A DNA stretch of 64,000 bases from Trachemys scripta elegans (GCF_013100865.1 NC_048298.1:89784634-89848633); one strand, 5' to 3'. Positions 44,285-59,155 are shown, counted from the stretch's first letter. Made by a program: numbers and translations. Notes: generated by a model from the sequence alone, not told the origin.

Positions 44285-47200
44285 CTGCAGGACAGGAAAG
44301 GGCCAAGAGTCACTAAGCAGCCATATGCAGGTGCCATCGGACTTTACCACTGCAGGTGGGGGAGACGGGAAGTGACTTCTGTAGGCAGCTGCTGCCCCCC
44401 CCCCACACTTGCTCTCTCTCCTACCAGGCCAAGCGTCTCAACCCTGCAGTCTGGTTGGGGTATGGAGGGAACAGGTAAGAACACCTGGAGAACACCTGCC
44501 CCTGGCCCTTCGCTGCTGGTGCAGCTGCATGAGTCAGAACCTTGTTCTCCAGGGGTCCAGTGCTCACTCTCCTAGCCAAGGGAGGAGAAAGCCAGCAGAA
44601 AAGCCACACCCTTGGGGTATGAATAAGAACTGGTGTGGGAAGAGCCTGCAGTGTGCGCCACCCCCACTAACCCCACCAGAATGGCAGAAGTTGATCCTCT
44701 TTTCAATTTGGTGATTCTCAGGAGATCAGTAACCCACCACACTGCAGCTGAGGGGCCTCGCCCTGGCTCTGCCAGACTCAGACCCAGGCGGAGGCTGCTC
44801 CACCGGGAAGGGACTGTTCCTTGGCTCACAGGGCAGGGAGACAACCAGGCATCAAGTTCAATGCCAATTTGCATCAAGGCCTCTTGAATAAAGTGCTGTC
44901 TGCAGCATGGGGGCTGTTCAACGTGCCAGGAAATGGGGAGAGCAGGCTACTCCTGGGGCAAGGGGGGGGTCCAGGCCCACTCACCTCTCTCTTAATAGGA
45001 AGTTCCCAGTCCTGAGAGAGACTGAATGCAAATCTGGAGAGGACCCTGCAATACAACAAGGCAATGGTTATGCCCTTACAAAACCATCCCTGCCATGTGA
45101 CTGTAGCAGACTTGCAGCTTTTATTAGAAAAAAAGACACTCATTTCTAGCCCTCAGGCTGTGGAAAAAAGCTTGAAAACACGACCTAATTGCAACTGATG
45201 CAGAGATGTCTGCCTGAGTCTGCAGGCAGCCTGCAACACAACAGTTCAGAGAGGTGTGAACTGCCCCATGCATCTCAATGGGAAGTTAACAACAACATCC
45301 ACTGCTCTGGGGCCCTGCCCCCACCACCCAGCAGAGGACTACATGTGACAGGAGGAGGAGGGTGTAGCAGGCCCAGACCAACTCAATATACACTGCGGAC
45401 TTCTACGACTACTTCCCCCCAACTCTCTGGGACAGGAAGTGGGGACCCCCGCTCACCATTGCCACTCTAGATGGTGAGTGGGCCCAGAGCAGGGGGGAAC
45501 CCTCAGGCACTGGAATACCTTCATTTGGCCCTGCCCTCACCCCCCAGGGCTGGGAATCTCACCACACACACACACACACACCCACCCCTTGAGAGAAACA
45601 GAGGCAGCTAAGCTCACCCCAGTGTCAAACAGAAGCATAGGAGCTGATCCTCAAACCCTTCGGCAGTCAGCTGTTTGCCCAGCGAGGGGCGTATGGAGAG
45701 CACTGAGCCTTCTCCCCCACCCCCCAGTCCTGATGGAGAAACTGAGCGCCAGTGAGCTGGCCAAGGCCTGGCAGCGCTGGGATTAGAGTTTTGCAGGTGC
45801 TCACTCATTCCTCGACAGTTCCTCAGGGCCCCCTCCCTGAGCTTGCTTTGCCCCCTCCACGCCCAGTCCGTACCAAACCCAGGGGGCCAGTAAAGGTGTT
45901 CATGGCAAATCCTTCGTTACAGGGCAACAGAGAACTCCCTCCATTCGATCCTGAGCTTCAGCTCCCCACAGTGCATCCCACCCCTGCCCCAGCAGGCTCG
46001 GCCTCACCCAGTGGTGACTCTCCTCGTTCACACATGGCCTCTCGGCACTTGACCAGCTGAGCCCCAGTCAGGGCTGGAAAGTTCTCTCCATACAGTGTCC
46101 CATCGGTGGGGCAGTTTTGTTGCACGGTTGGAGTTTACAATGGAACCTGCTCTCACGTCCTGATGGTGAGCAGGGTGGGGTGCAGGGGGGTGGTATCAGG
46201 AGCAAAGAAGCAGCTACATGCAGACAACTGCTGCCTCTACAAGGGAATTCACTCCCCCTGCTTCAAGAACTTCCCAAGGAGAATGTGGGACCCTGAGCTG
46301 CAGCCATGGTAACACCACAGCTGCTCCAGGCCGGCTGCCAGCTCCCAGGATGGGAACCTGTCGCACTCCAGCCTGGGTGAAGGGGGATGGAAATAACAGG
46401 CCAGTGAAAGGGCAAAAGCCATTTCCAGCAAGAGGATGGGAGGTGGCAGCAGTGGCAGAGGCAGTGATGGAAGGTGCGTCGCTGACACAGGCTTGGCCTG
46501 GAGCTGGTCCCGGAGCCAGCAACAGAGCTCCCAGGAACTGGTTCATTTCCCCTCCTTCCGGGCAGTGTTGGGGGGGACAGGAGTGCTGCGGGTGGGGAAG
46601 CCCAAGCCCACCTGCTGCTCCCCCTGCAGGGCAGGTGTGGATGGGGAAAGAGAGAAGCTATTCAGTTTGCTTCAGCTCTGCCACTAGACTGAAGCCAAGT
46701 TCCCCCACCATCTCGCCATCTTCGCGTGGCACTTACCGCAAGCAGCTCCCGGAAGCATGTCCCCCCCCCCCCCTCCTCCAGCTCTGAGGCGCGGCCAGGC
46801 AGCTCTGCGCGCTGCCCCATCTGCAGGCACCATCCTTGCAGCTCCCATTGGCCGGGAACTGTGGCCAATGGGAGCTGCGGGGCAGCGCCTGCAGACGGGG
46901 CAGCGCCTGCAGACGGGGCAGCGCGCAGAGCTGCCTGGCCACGCCTCCATGTACTACGTAGGAGCCGGTGGGGGCGTCATGCCAACTGCTTCCTGGGAGC
47001 TGCGTGGAGTGGGACAAGCCCCGACCCTGCTCCCCGGCGGGAGCTGAGGGCCGGACTAAATGGTCTGATGGGCCAGATATGGCCGGCGGGCCATAGTTTG
47101 CCCACCCCTGTGCTAGACTCTGGGGAGCGTGGGTCCGTGGAGCAGGGAGGGGCTTTGGGAGTTGCTCCATTACAGCAGGCTCAATGCAAAGCAGCTAGAG

Positions 47201-50200
47201 GCCTGAGAGCAGCAGCCCTGTGTGTAGATGCTGCTCCCCGCACATACCCTCACCAGGCCCTGCTCTTGATCAGATAGTGAGAGCGAGTCCCATTCACGCC
47301 AAACACAGTGAAAACAGCAGCTGCTGCTCTGGGGCGTTTGGGAGGAAATCCCTACGAGTGGGGTGCAGCTCTGCTGGCAGAGCTGTGTGAGGAGGTGGGT
47401 GTGACACAAATGGTTATTGTGGCAGGTTACACAAACGGCAGCCCACCAGTCCGCTGCAGCATGACAACCAGCCGAATGCTCAATAGTGAGGGGTCTGCAA
47501 AGGCCAAGAGCGCGCTGCAGCACGTGGCCAAGCACAGGGGGGCCGTACTCACCTGAGCTCACACTTGATCTGCACCCAGCCAGGACTGCGCAGGAAGGAC
47601 CAGGGATGGAACCATTTCTCCACTGTCTGCAGGCTCGAGCACAGCACCTCCAGCCACAGGTGCAGGACCTGCTCACTGCACGAAGGGAGGGGGAAAAGTC
47701 ACTAGGAGCCAGGGCCGTTATCAGAGGGCTGGGTGGCCTCTCCCTCTGGGGGACACTGATTCCCATCCAGCCCCTGACCACAACCCATCAGTCTCTTCCT
47801 CTACAACAACAGGGAGGACACCAGGGAATTGCTCCCTCAGGGGAGAGTCTGGGTCGAGTGTACCTGAAAATAAGGCACTGGCTTCTGGTGGTGGCCACTA
47901 GGGATGTAAAAGGTTAAACGGTTAACCTGTAAGCATTAGGGTTACTGTTATCCAGAACTTAACCGTTAACCCCCGCGGCTGGCCCCGGCCACGCTGTACC
48001 GGTGGGACACGGCCCCAGGCCGTGCTGGGTGGGCTGGAGCAGCCCTGGCAACACCGGGCCCCCAGTCCCTGCCACCCCGCTGCCGGAGCGGCATCAGTTA
48101 ACAGTTAACCGATTAAACAATATAATTTTAATCGTTTAACTGGTTAACCTTTTTAACCAATATTTATATCCCTAGTGACCACCTAGGAGAGGACAGAGCT
48201 CGGTGACTCAAGCTGTGTGGGGGGAGGAGACTAAAATAACTACTGCTTCCCAGCTTGACCCAGCTGGCTCCAAGCACCCCACAACCCCCTGGCTGCCTCC
48301 CCAGATCCCTCTGCCCACCCCAGCCTGGCCCCAGCCCCTCACCTCACCGCCCCGCCTCCTACTCACTCCCATCTCCCAGCCCGCCCCAAGCTCATCATCG
48401 AAGCAACGCTCAAGGAAACGGGCTGAATGACTCACTTGAGTCCAACGCAGATGAGGGAGCGAAGCTTCACGTCCATCTGAGCATGTGCAGCGTCATGCGT
48501 CATGTTCACAGACTGCACTGCCTGCCGGGCGGGAGGAGGCGGTTACTACGTTCCACGGGGGGCTCCCACATGGAGAGTCGCTACAGCTACACAGCCTAGT
48601 GCACCCTTTCCCTGCAGTTCCCCTTTGCTCAGCGCCATCACAAAGCTCTCTTTACCACTCCCTGTAGGAGTCACCAGGACCACAGCTCATGTAGCCTTCC
48701 CTACAGCGCCACCTGCTGGGAGTAGCTCTGGGCTCTTGCTGGGAGAGGCTGAGAGCAGCTGAAGGGGCTGCACAGACCAGGGGAAGGTACAGAGGGGGGT
48801 CTCGCAGGTTTGGCCTGGAGACTCCAGGAATTCAAGATTAGGTCATATGATGAAATCTCCAAGAATACATCCAACCAAAACTGGCAACCCTAATGTAGCC
48901 CCTGTGCGGGCAGGGCAAGGTACTCACCCGGTAAAGCAGCTCCTCTGGAGTCAGAACTTTTCCATCTTCATCCAGCCTATAAAACCAAAGCAGAGACCCA
49001 GTTTACCCCACAGAGCCATCTGCCGATTCAGGCAAGACACTGTCCGGCAGGAGCACACCCCCGAGATGGGAGCCACGCTACTCGGAGCAACACACAGCTC
49101 AGCTACTGCTGCCAGGAGACTGGGGCTGGGGACCCTGATGATGGCTACTGCTACGGGCTGAGATACAGCCACAGCCACACCACACAGGAAGTGGGGGTTT
49201 TTAGAGACAAGAACCACCTGTCAGTCCCATGTGCAGTCCAGGTCAGCATGGCTCCACTAGCCATCCCAGGCAGGGCAGTGCAGGGCCCTGCCCATTCGGA
49301 AGAGGGAACATGTCATGGCCCAGAAGGAAAGAACGACCTTTTCAGGCGGGAGAGAGGAGTGCAGCTTTGACAAGGAGGACTTGGGGCAGGAGGACGCGAG
49401 ACTGTCAGTATGACTAGAGCAGCCTCACCTGTAAGTCTTACAGAGCACGAGGCGGGAGTACACCGAGTCGAAGTCTCGTTCCACCTCCCGTCCAGCGGCC
49501 TGAGGGGAAGTGGATGTAGTCAGAGCTACAGGCCGTTGATAGCACCCCAGCCCTCACATACAGAACCTCCAGCAGCAGCACCCCACCCGCAGCAGAGGCG
49601 GGACAGACCCCAAGGTGCCCAGCAGGGAAGAAAGCCGAGAGAAGGCTGTGTTCCTGTAGTCCTGCTGGACCATAGCCCTGTTATCCCTACATCCCCTCCC
49701 CGTTGTTCCCCTGTCCCCAAGTGCCATTCTCACCTCTTCGATAAACAGCCAGGGGTGGCAGGGCCCCCCCAGCAGGGACGGCTTCTTTAACCCATGCTCA
49801 AATATAGACTTCAGTGCTGGACAGAGCGTGCCTCGGACCAAGTCTGTCACCCCCTCTGTGACCGAGTCGTCGCCAGCAATAGAGTACTGAGGAATGAATG
49901 GAGTTAGCTCTTAGCATCTTAGAGAGGGAGACAGCCCCCCAGAGCAGAGAGCTGCGGGGTGGGGACACAGAGCCATACCTCTTCTCCAGACAGGCCTTCC
50001 CACCCAGACTCCTCTATCTCCTTTCATCAACCACTCTAGACGCTCCCCTACCCCACTCAGAGCCAACAGCCCCAGGGACTGGAAGCTGGTGCCTGAGCGC
50101 AGAACTTGCTTTGCTGGGTTGTACCGATGTCCGGACTAGCAGGTCTGTGGGGAGTGAGGCTGGTTTCATCAAGACTTAGCTCTTGGCACGTCCCCCTCTG

Positions 50201-53200
50201 CATGCTCTCACTGACTACAGCTGAGAGCTCTCTCATTCACAGAGCTAATTCCTTCCCCAGCCACACTTGGCGCCCAATGCAGCCCATACACCTCTCTCAG
50301 GGCAGGGACTTTAAACTGTGGGAAGCCAGGCATCCGCAGGGCCCCTGAAAGGATACTCTTGAGGTTAACACCCAAGACTCTGGGTCAGAAGATGTGGGAC
50401 TTATTTCTGGCTCTGCACAGACTGTCTGTGTGACCTTTGGCAAATCAATTCATCATTCTGTGCCTCAGACTCCTATCTGTAATGGGGAAGGATAAGAGAC
50501 TTCCCTATCTCACACGGCCATCAGAGAGAGAGAGAAAGAGAGAGAGAGTGTGAGTGTGTCAGTCATTCATTCACAGCTGTGAAACACAGATTCTGGGGTG
50601 GGAGGGGCTACAGAAAGATTCATATTTTGCAACATTTGCAGGATGTCACCTCTTGGGCTCTCCTTGAGCCAGACTGTGGTTGTAGGGATCTTAGTCACTG
50701 CACAAGACTCCCTCCCATCCCACCCTGTGGATCTCCATCTCCGACCATCCTGTGAGTAAACATTCGGCAAATGCCCAAGGAAACTACCACCATCTGACCA
50801 CACTATTACGCTACGTCCTGCCAGCGGGGCAGAGGAAAAGTGGCATATAAACACGGATAGCCAGAAGGAGTGATGGCAGCAGGGAAGACACACATGGGTT
50901 TTGGTAAGAAGGACAGTGGGGTTTGCAAGGTGACCTAGAAAATACAGGAATTTTTACCTCTTTGCTCCGTTCATCCAAGACCTCCACAAATTTTGCAGGA
51001 AACCAACCTACAAAGAAGAGACAAAGGGTGAGCCTGAGACATCGGAAAACCCTCACATGGATATGAATGAAAACCCAGACTGGCTGCTGGGTCCTGCAGG
51101 TCCTGGGGGAGGGAGGAGAAAAGAGGTGGGTTCCTGTGGGCCCAGCCTGGAGAAGAAAACAAGTAGCACTGGAGCCTCTCAGTGTGTATCAGGAAATCCA
51201 AACAGCTGCAAGCCTGATGTCATCGAAGGGCATTCTCCCTACAAGCACCACAGACAGCATCAGCTCCCATGCTTCAGAGCAGCCCCCTACCCATCCTCAC
51301 CCTGACTGTGAAAGTACACCTCAGTTGCTGGGAATAATGAGCTTGCCTAGCAAGGAACTGCGCCCCCACCCCACCTCCACACCCCTCTCTCCTGCGATGT
51401 GCATTCCCAGGGATGCGATGTGCATTTCCAGGCAGCTCCCCAATGGGGCTCAGCCCACATGGCTCCCTGAGACAGGGAGGGCAGAGATGCCAGAGCCATC
51501 GCTAAGAGCAGCAGCATCTGTGAAACATTAGCAATTCCACTCTCCCCCACCTTTCCCTTAGCCGCCCTCCCCCCCCCCCCCCCCCCACCAGCTTTGTCTG
51601 TTCTCACCTCTCAGTCCATTCAGCTCCCCCACCCAACAGTGCTCGTCCTTTTGGGATATGATCTGAAAGAACAAAGAGGAGAGGTGGCAATTTGAGAGAG
51701 AGACAAACCCTGACTCACAGGGGCCATGGAACGGGAGCAAGGAGGCAAAATGGGGCTGGCACCAGTGCAGCATCAGGCTTTCCCTCTCCACACATCCCAC
51801 CCAGGACAGCTGGGAGATGGGATGCATTGCCATGGAAACAGTGTCACCTCAGAGAGTGAGAGTGTGTGCATGTGAGGTAAGGAATCACTTTCTTCTCAAC
51901 CATCAGAGGTCGACGGGGGGGACTGACTGACTGAAATTCAAGTCACCAACCAACTTTCATTACAGGTGGGTGCTGCCCAGACACCAGAGACAGAAGTAAC
52001 AACACCCGTAGCCGTGTTCTTTGTGGGGACTGAACCTGGGACCCTGAATCTAAAAGCATAAGCCTCTCCCATCTGAGCTACAGGACCAAGTCCACTAGCT
52101 CAGCGGCTGTAGCAGTCTCTTTATGTGTTCAGCCACTAGATGGGGCTAAAGGGCCGCTCTGGGTTAGCATGGGTTACCCAGGCACCCTGGGCATGTGGCA
52201 GGAGTTCCTGAGGGTGGGAGAAGAGGAGTTAAATGATGATCAGCCATTGTGCCAACACCCTCCTCCCTTTTTCTTCCCCACTGGTGGTTCTGTTGGCCCC
52301 ACAATACATGGGGGTGAAAGGCTGGTTCTACTCACCATGTGGGCGCAGGACAATGCTGCCAACACAACACACCCCACATCGGACAGCTATTCAGAGCAGC
52401 AGCTTCTTGCACTTTGATGGGCAGCGGGTTTCCCTTTCCTCCCTCCCTCGCCCACCCTGGGGTGTAAGGAGGTGGTGCCAAGGTTTCCAAGCTATTGGGT
52501 GCCCTTAGATGATGGCTGGGCTGGCCCAGTGACCTGGTGGCACAGAGCACTGAACTAACTCTGATCGGAGTTCAAATCTTATCTGCCTTTCGCTCTGGAG
52601 GAGTGGGGGCTTTCTGACAGCCAGGGTGACCCACTAACCAGTTCCAGCGGGAGGCAGCAAGCGTTCCCAATGGAATTCTGTGTCCTGCCTGGATCAGCCA
52701 GAACCCCCAGCCACAGACTGCATAATCAGCACCCCAGCACAGGGCTCTGGGAGGGACACCCCAGCCTGACTCCTCAGGGAGAAGGCCCTAAGGAGGATGA
52801 AACACTTGCCCCACGTGGTGGCTTGAGGTGGGTGCCTGTAACATGCCCTCTCTGAAAGGGGGCAGAGAGGGTGCATCACGCCGCGGGATTCTGCCTCCCC
52901 CCCGAGCCCTCGTACTGTGATGATGTCGTTCTTGCGGAAGCCCAGTTCGTCATCGTCATGGCGCTCGAAGTCCAGCAGTGCCTTGGCTCGGCGCCGGCGG
53001 TTCTGGGAACATGCCACGTAGTTTTCGTGGTCCCGCTGGTGGCTCTCCATGGTGTAATCTGGAGTCAGGTCCTGAGTTTGTGCGGAAGAGAAGCACAGAG
53101 GAGCAGTAAGAAGGTGACTGGGTGTGCTAGGATGCTCCCCCATGTTCAGTACCATTCTCTGCTACCTCCCCCCGGTGGACAGATTAGCTCTGCTAGCTCC

Positions 53201-56200
53201 AGGATCAAGCATGGCTCCCTTCCCTCCACCTGGGACAGGCAACGTGCGACACAGAGATCCTGCCCATGGGTGATCTCCCTGAAATCCGGCAGCTCCTCCA
53301 GGGGTAGGGGGACCCAGCCTTGGCCATGCAGCACGAGGGACTCAGGTTTAGCCTTGTGCAGTGCGCCCCCACTCACAATGCTGCAGTTCTTTGGATCCAC
53401 GCACTGGAAGTGCCGTGCCACCTGCAGGATCGCCTCACGAAGGTCAGCCACCAGCTCAGTCTGTTTGATGTTCTTGGCCTTCAGTGCCTCCAAATCATCC
53501 TCACCTGGGAACGTGGAACACACGGGGGTGAAGACAAAGGAAACCACCAATCCCATGCTGAGAAAAAAGGTGGCTGTCCCCTCCCTCAGCCTGAGCAGAG
53601 ACAATTACAACAGCTCCCTCTGGTCAAGACTGTAACCATTGCTCTGGCCCCACCTGAGCATCTGGGCCCCGCTCATGGCTAACAGGAAAGGGGGTGATAT
53701 GAGGGGACAGAGAGAAACAAAATACTGCATCCTGTCACCCTAAGGCCCAAGGAACTCTACGCCAAGCACACAGGAGACCAGGACTGGGGCTGTATTCAGC
53801 CTCCTTTTCCCCATGCCAATAAAGGGGAGGCCAGTAGGAGCCGGGAGAAAACAAACAGCTCTCAGCTGACACGGATGCTTGTAAGCTGTCTGACCCCATC
53901 TGAAGAGGGCCAGTTGCTCAGCTCACCCTCGCTGTCTGTGCGCTTCCTGGGCAGGGAAAAGACGGGGACTGTGTGCACTTCCTTTGCCCCTCAGGGCCCT
54001 TCCACTGCCTCCTCTCTATCCCCCTGCATGAAGGGTCTGGCCCTGTTCCCATCCAAGTCACTGTTAATACTCCCACTGACTCCAAGGGAGCAGAATCAGG
54101 CCCTAAATGAGCCCTCATTAACCATTTCCCTGCCTGCCTTAATGTGGGGCATGTACACACCTCACTGAAGGCCCTCTATTATAGGCAGCGCAGGTAGCAG
54201 AGCCTACAGTAGGGTCTTATAATGGGAGTGTCACACAACCTTGTTTTCAGTTGGTTATAACTTTGCTAAACTTTAACCGTTCAATCAGGCTGCAATTTCC
54301 CACATGCTGAGGGTTTGCCTCGGATTGAATTTTTTTGGAAAATTTCAGCAAAATTGGTTTAGCCATTTCGAGAACAAGACATGGGAAAATACATTTTGTC
54401 CATGTTAAAAAACAACAACCCATACCACCATTTTGTTGAGAAGCTGAGGCACCTCCCCTCTCTGGAGCAGGGATTTGAAATTTGTCTGGGGGTTGCCCTG
54501 GTGCCAGGAATGTGTCTCTTGCCATCCCCGTGAAAATCTTCTCAAATTTGGCCTCTGAAAGTCTCAGTTCACACATGCGCAGCTGAGACGTGCTCGAATT
54601 TGGTAGCTAAATTCTCCAAAGAATCTCTCTGCACTGAGCAGGCTCCTATCGCCGGGATACCAGGGCTGAGCAGAACTCCCAGCTGCTGGAGGCCACCATG
54701 GCACCAAGCACAGGAACCAAAAGCAGGGAGCCTGTCTGTCCTGCGCTCTCAGTGCTCCCCCTGGTGGCATCCAGGAGAAGGATGCAGCCTGACAGTATTT
54801 TAAAATTCTGCAAATTTTATTTGTCAAATAAACGTGGATGCTCCAGCATGGCATTGGGGAGCACAGGCCACTGACTGCACAGAGATGGGAGATCACTGTG
54901 CAGCTCCCCCTACTCCTCCCCCCGGACTCAGTGGTGAGGCTGCACCCAGCCCTGACACAGGGCAAGGACCAGGCCTGTCCAAGAAACACCCTAGGGCCCT
55001 GCCCCTCCATGCCAGGTGCACCAGGTGTGGGCAGGCAGGCTCAGCAAGGCAGGCTCCAAGTGTGAAAGGGCTTAGTGTGGGGGATACAGGTGTGGGTTAA
55101 GAGGATTCTGTGTGAGGCAATATGGGTACAGGCGGCTCAGTGGGGGATCTGGATGCACAGGGGCTTGTGGGAGGGTTCTGGGTGCAACATTAATGGGATT
55201 CTGCAGGGGGGGTGAGGGGGGCTGGGGCTCAGCGGGGGAGGTTAGAGCTCAGTGGGGGGGTCTGGGTGTGGGGAGCCTAGATGCTGGGGGGAGTGGGGCT
55301 CAGTGGGGTGGGGATCCAGGGGCAGCTGGTTGGGGCTCGGTAGGGTGGCTTGTCGGGTGGTCCAGGTGCAGGGGGAGTGGGGCTTCTCAGGGGGGGTTGT
55401 GGGTGTGGGGGGAGTGAGGCTCAGCAGGAGGATCTGGATGCACAGCAGTTGGGCGGATGGGGGAGCAGCTCCTTGTAGTGATCCCTCCCCCTGCTGCTGA
55501 GGAGCGATGGGTGCAGGAAGCGCATGCGGAGGAGGAGGGGGGCAGTTTGCAGAGCTTCCTACAGCTGGGGGAGAAATCTGGGGGTGGGTCCGACAGCCCC
55601 AGATGCCAGGCAGGGGAAGGGGAAATCCCGTCTTCCCCAGCCCAGCCAAGTCCTCCCCAGTCCTGCCTCCTGCCCCACAATGATTTACCTCTCTGCTGGC
55701 TACCATGGGCACCCGGCATACTGCTGGGGAAGGTTGTACGACCACTCTTGTGGCTTCCCTTTGCTTCCCCATCAGAAAGTCATTTTTCTGTGGGGAAGCA
55801 AAGAAATCTGCAGGGGACATAAATTCTGCGCATGCACAGTGGTGCAGAATTCCCCCAGGAGTAAAAAGAGGGACTTTGGATATTCCTGTCTTAAATGGCT
55901 TCATATTTTGGGGGTGGCTGAACCTGCAGCAAGAAGGTTAAGGGCTAACGACCAAAGCACGCTACTTCCTGGGCTATTAGGAAAAGTCTGCTTCTTGTTT
56001 TGGGGAGTGCAGGCTCAGCAAGTTCAACTCCCTTCTCTCCTCCTCATTCAATCTCTTCCCTTGCTTTATCTTCTCTTGTTGCTGAAGGAATTTTCACCCT
56101 CTCCATTTCCCCGTGCCCAACCACTCCTCTGCCTCCAAACTATTCTTTCACCCTCCACCCTGATAGCACCATCACAACATGCAAGGAACACACTTGTCCT

Positions 56201-59120
56201 CACCGAAAAGCAACGAGGTGATGCCAGATTTCCTGCGCTGGGTCCTGCGCCGCACAATCTGAAGGGGGGGGAGTGAGACAGAGTGGACTCGTAAGGAGAC
56301 ATTAGAAGAACTAAACACATATAGATTGGCATATAGGGGCTAGAGTAGGGCAAGGGGATACAGCGACCGTCAGCAAGTCTCTGAGGGGTGTACACTGCAA
56401 GGAGAGAGGGGAACTGTTCGGAGTGGTCCCAGACAGAATGGGCAGTAACCAAAGCACTCTGAGCAAGAGGACCAGCAGGAATGATTTCAGAGAGTGGGAT
56501 CTATCAGGCTGTGGATTAATCTAAGGATGGATGATCACCATCAGGGACACTCAGAACAGGATTGAACAAAGCACAAAAACAGCCAAACACTGGCTGGTGA
56601 GGGGGAGAACAGGAGATGACCCATGGATCTATTGCAACACAAAATTAATTCATTCCACGGAGAGAGTGAAAGGCAGTGTTTAGTGCTTAGCCGGTTGCTG
56701 AGATTCCTCTTGCGTGGGCTGGCTGTGGCAGGTGTGGGAGGTCTGGTAGCATGGCCTCCTGGCAGTGAGAACAGTACATGTGGTCACATTCCCATCACAG
56801 TCCTAGCACTCACTCCCCCTCCCTGGGAAGGTGAGAGAAGGGAAGTTTATCATGGAGTCAAAGCCTGCTAATGCAGGGTGGCCTCGTGCTAACAGAGTGT
56901 TATAAGGGTGGATGGCCAGCTAGCCCATAAGGCAATGTCACGAAGGGGATGTACAGCCCCTAACAGTCCAAATGGGCAGGGCTCCGTGCACCCACCTTGG
57001 ATAGATTATTGACAGCGGCGCTGGGGTTGAGCAGCTGCCCTTGGTCAGCGATGAGGTAAGCCAGGTGCTTGCGGCGCTGGGTCTCCACTGCCATGTCTGT
57101 CAGTGAGCCAGAGACGCGCATGGCCTCCCGCAGCAGCACCTCCGCATCCTCGATCTGAGACGGGATGTCCGAGAGAGTGTTGAAGATGGAGGCAGAATTC
57201 TCCGACTGGATTAGCTCATCTTCCTGCGGGAATGGGGAGAAACCACGCATACACAATGCACTGAGGATGTCAGTGACACTCACCAGGACTGCTAAAAGCC
57301 CTGCTTACACCTCAAAACGCAGTCTAGGCACGAAATTTAACCCGGAAGCAACTAGATTATTTCTTGAAAGTTTCAATAAGAAAAAGTCCAAGCTGTTTGG
57401 TCAGAAGATAGCAGCAGCATCTCACACTGCTCTAGCACTTTCATACCAAAGGATCCCACAGCACATTATACAGAAATCACTTCATCCACCACAGAAACGC
57501 AGGCACCTCAAGGTGCTGCACAATCGCCATCTTGCACCAGCAATGCTACACAAGAGAGTCACAGGATAACTTCCTCTGAATTCTGAATGGGAGAAAGTTT
57601 AAAGTAATCACCGAAATTAAATATGGCCACAACAACAGGGCTAACACCCTGGGGCTTGTGTGAACAGCACCAAAGGATCTTTTATCATCCCCAAATGGTC
57701 AGCAACTTGGTTTGACATCTCCATCCAAAGATAGTAAAAAACCAAGAACTCTCCAGAGCCAGGGAGGGCTGGACAAGTCTCCAGTCTGTGTTACTCTGGG
57801 CTCAGGAGTCGGGGGGTATAGCAAATGAGGGAGGGTGATGGTGAGACATGGGGAGTGAAGGTGAGGGGAAAAAGAGCAGGAAAGGGAAGCCATCTTCTTG
57901 ACTTAGTCTCCCAAATCTCAAACAATGGATTGCTGACTGCCTTCTACCAGGACGCCCTTCACAGCCCCAGATTCTGAGGAAATCAAGATGGCAGCTCTCG
58001 CTCTCCCCAAAGTGAACTCCTGAACCAGATACAACCAGGGGGTATAGGAGGGCCCCACCCCTAGAATCCTCCTCGTTCCTGAAGAGAAAGCCAGGGTGCT
58101 AGAAATCAGGGCACAGGAGGTGGTTGTTACCTTCATACTGAGCATGCCCAGTGTGACCTGGAAGAGCACCAGCGAACCCTGGTAGAAGAAGAGGTCCCAG
58201 ATGCGCAGCAGCAGTTTGATATGCACAACGCTAGCGAAGCACGTGAGGAACCAGTGCAGGGTGATCAAGGACAGCTCTGTGTGTGAAGAGACAGAAAGGG
58301 AATGTGACACAAGTGATCGGGTGACCAGAGAGGAAGAGAGCCCACACAGAACCGCACTCCCAGCCTGAAAGGGACACCCTCAACTACTCCTCGTTCCCAG
58401 GGGATTCTCCAGCCACCATGACTATAAAGGAGGACAACTCTGATGACATCAGTCAGCGCATGAACAGCTCCGGGGGATGTTGGGGGGGCGGGGCGGGGAG
58501 AGGCTCACATGCGTTGTGTTTAGTAAAATAAAACAGTCATAGGAATAAGGCCATTTTCTTGGGACCTAAGATATGACAGTGCCCCTTTTAAACAAGACTC
58601 AATCAGAACGTCCAAAACCACATGCGACATTGTGCGTGCGTACGTACAGCCACAGCCATACACCAGGAATTCAAACCTCCCCCTCCTCAAAAGTTTAATG
58701 TCCCTCCCCGCTCCCTGTGGCCCCCAAACAGGAGAGAGGGAGAGATGCTGCATCTCCCCATCCCAGCGCCAAAGCCTCCATGACCTCCTGGGTTGTCAAA
58801 AAACCCCAAACACAAGACTCCCAGGCATTCCTGGGTGATAAAAGCCCCCCATTAAGTCCAGTCCAACCCTCAAACCAACAGCTTCTCCCAAAACACAACC
58901 ACAATGCTGCAGCTCTGCATCGTCAAGCCCTGCAGCATATCAAACAGAGTATGGAGCAACAAGAATACACTGAATTCATCACTGCCACGTGAACCAAGGG
59001 ACACTTTACTGAGTGTATTCGGCTGGAGAGGGAGAGGGGTATTGTGGGAGCAGCCTCACAATTGTGGGTTCCTACCACATCATTTCAGTTTAAGGTGCTG
59101 TGCAGTACATAGGCCTCTCT

Positions 59121-59155
<35 letters not shown>

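Noticed and set aside
52021..52089. Functional tRNA(Lys) gene on the minus strand
   Set aside because: Stem pairing is degraded and a SINE tail follows directly; there is no clean cloverleaf or T-run terminator.
52525..52590. Second tRNA-like stretch (ctggtggcacagagcac ... ggagttcaaatc)
   Set aside because: Only a weak B-box-like motif; too little to call a SINE.
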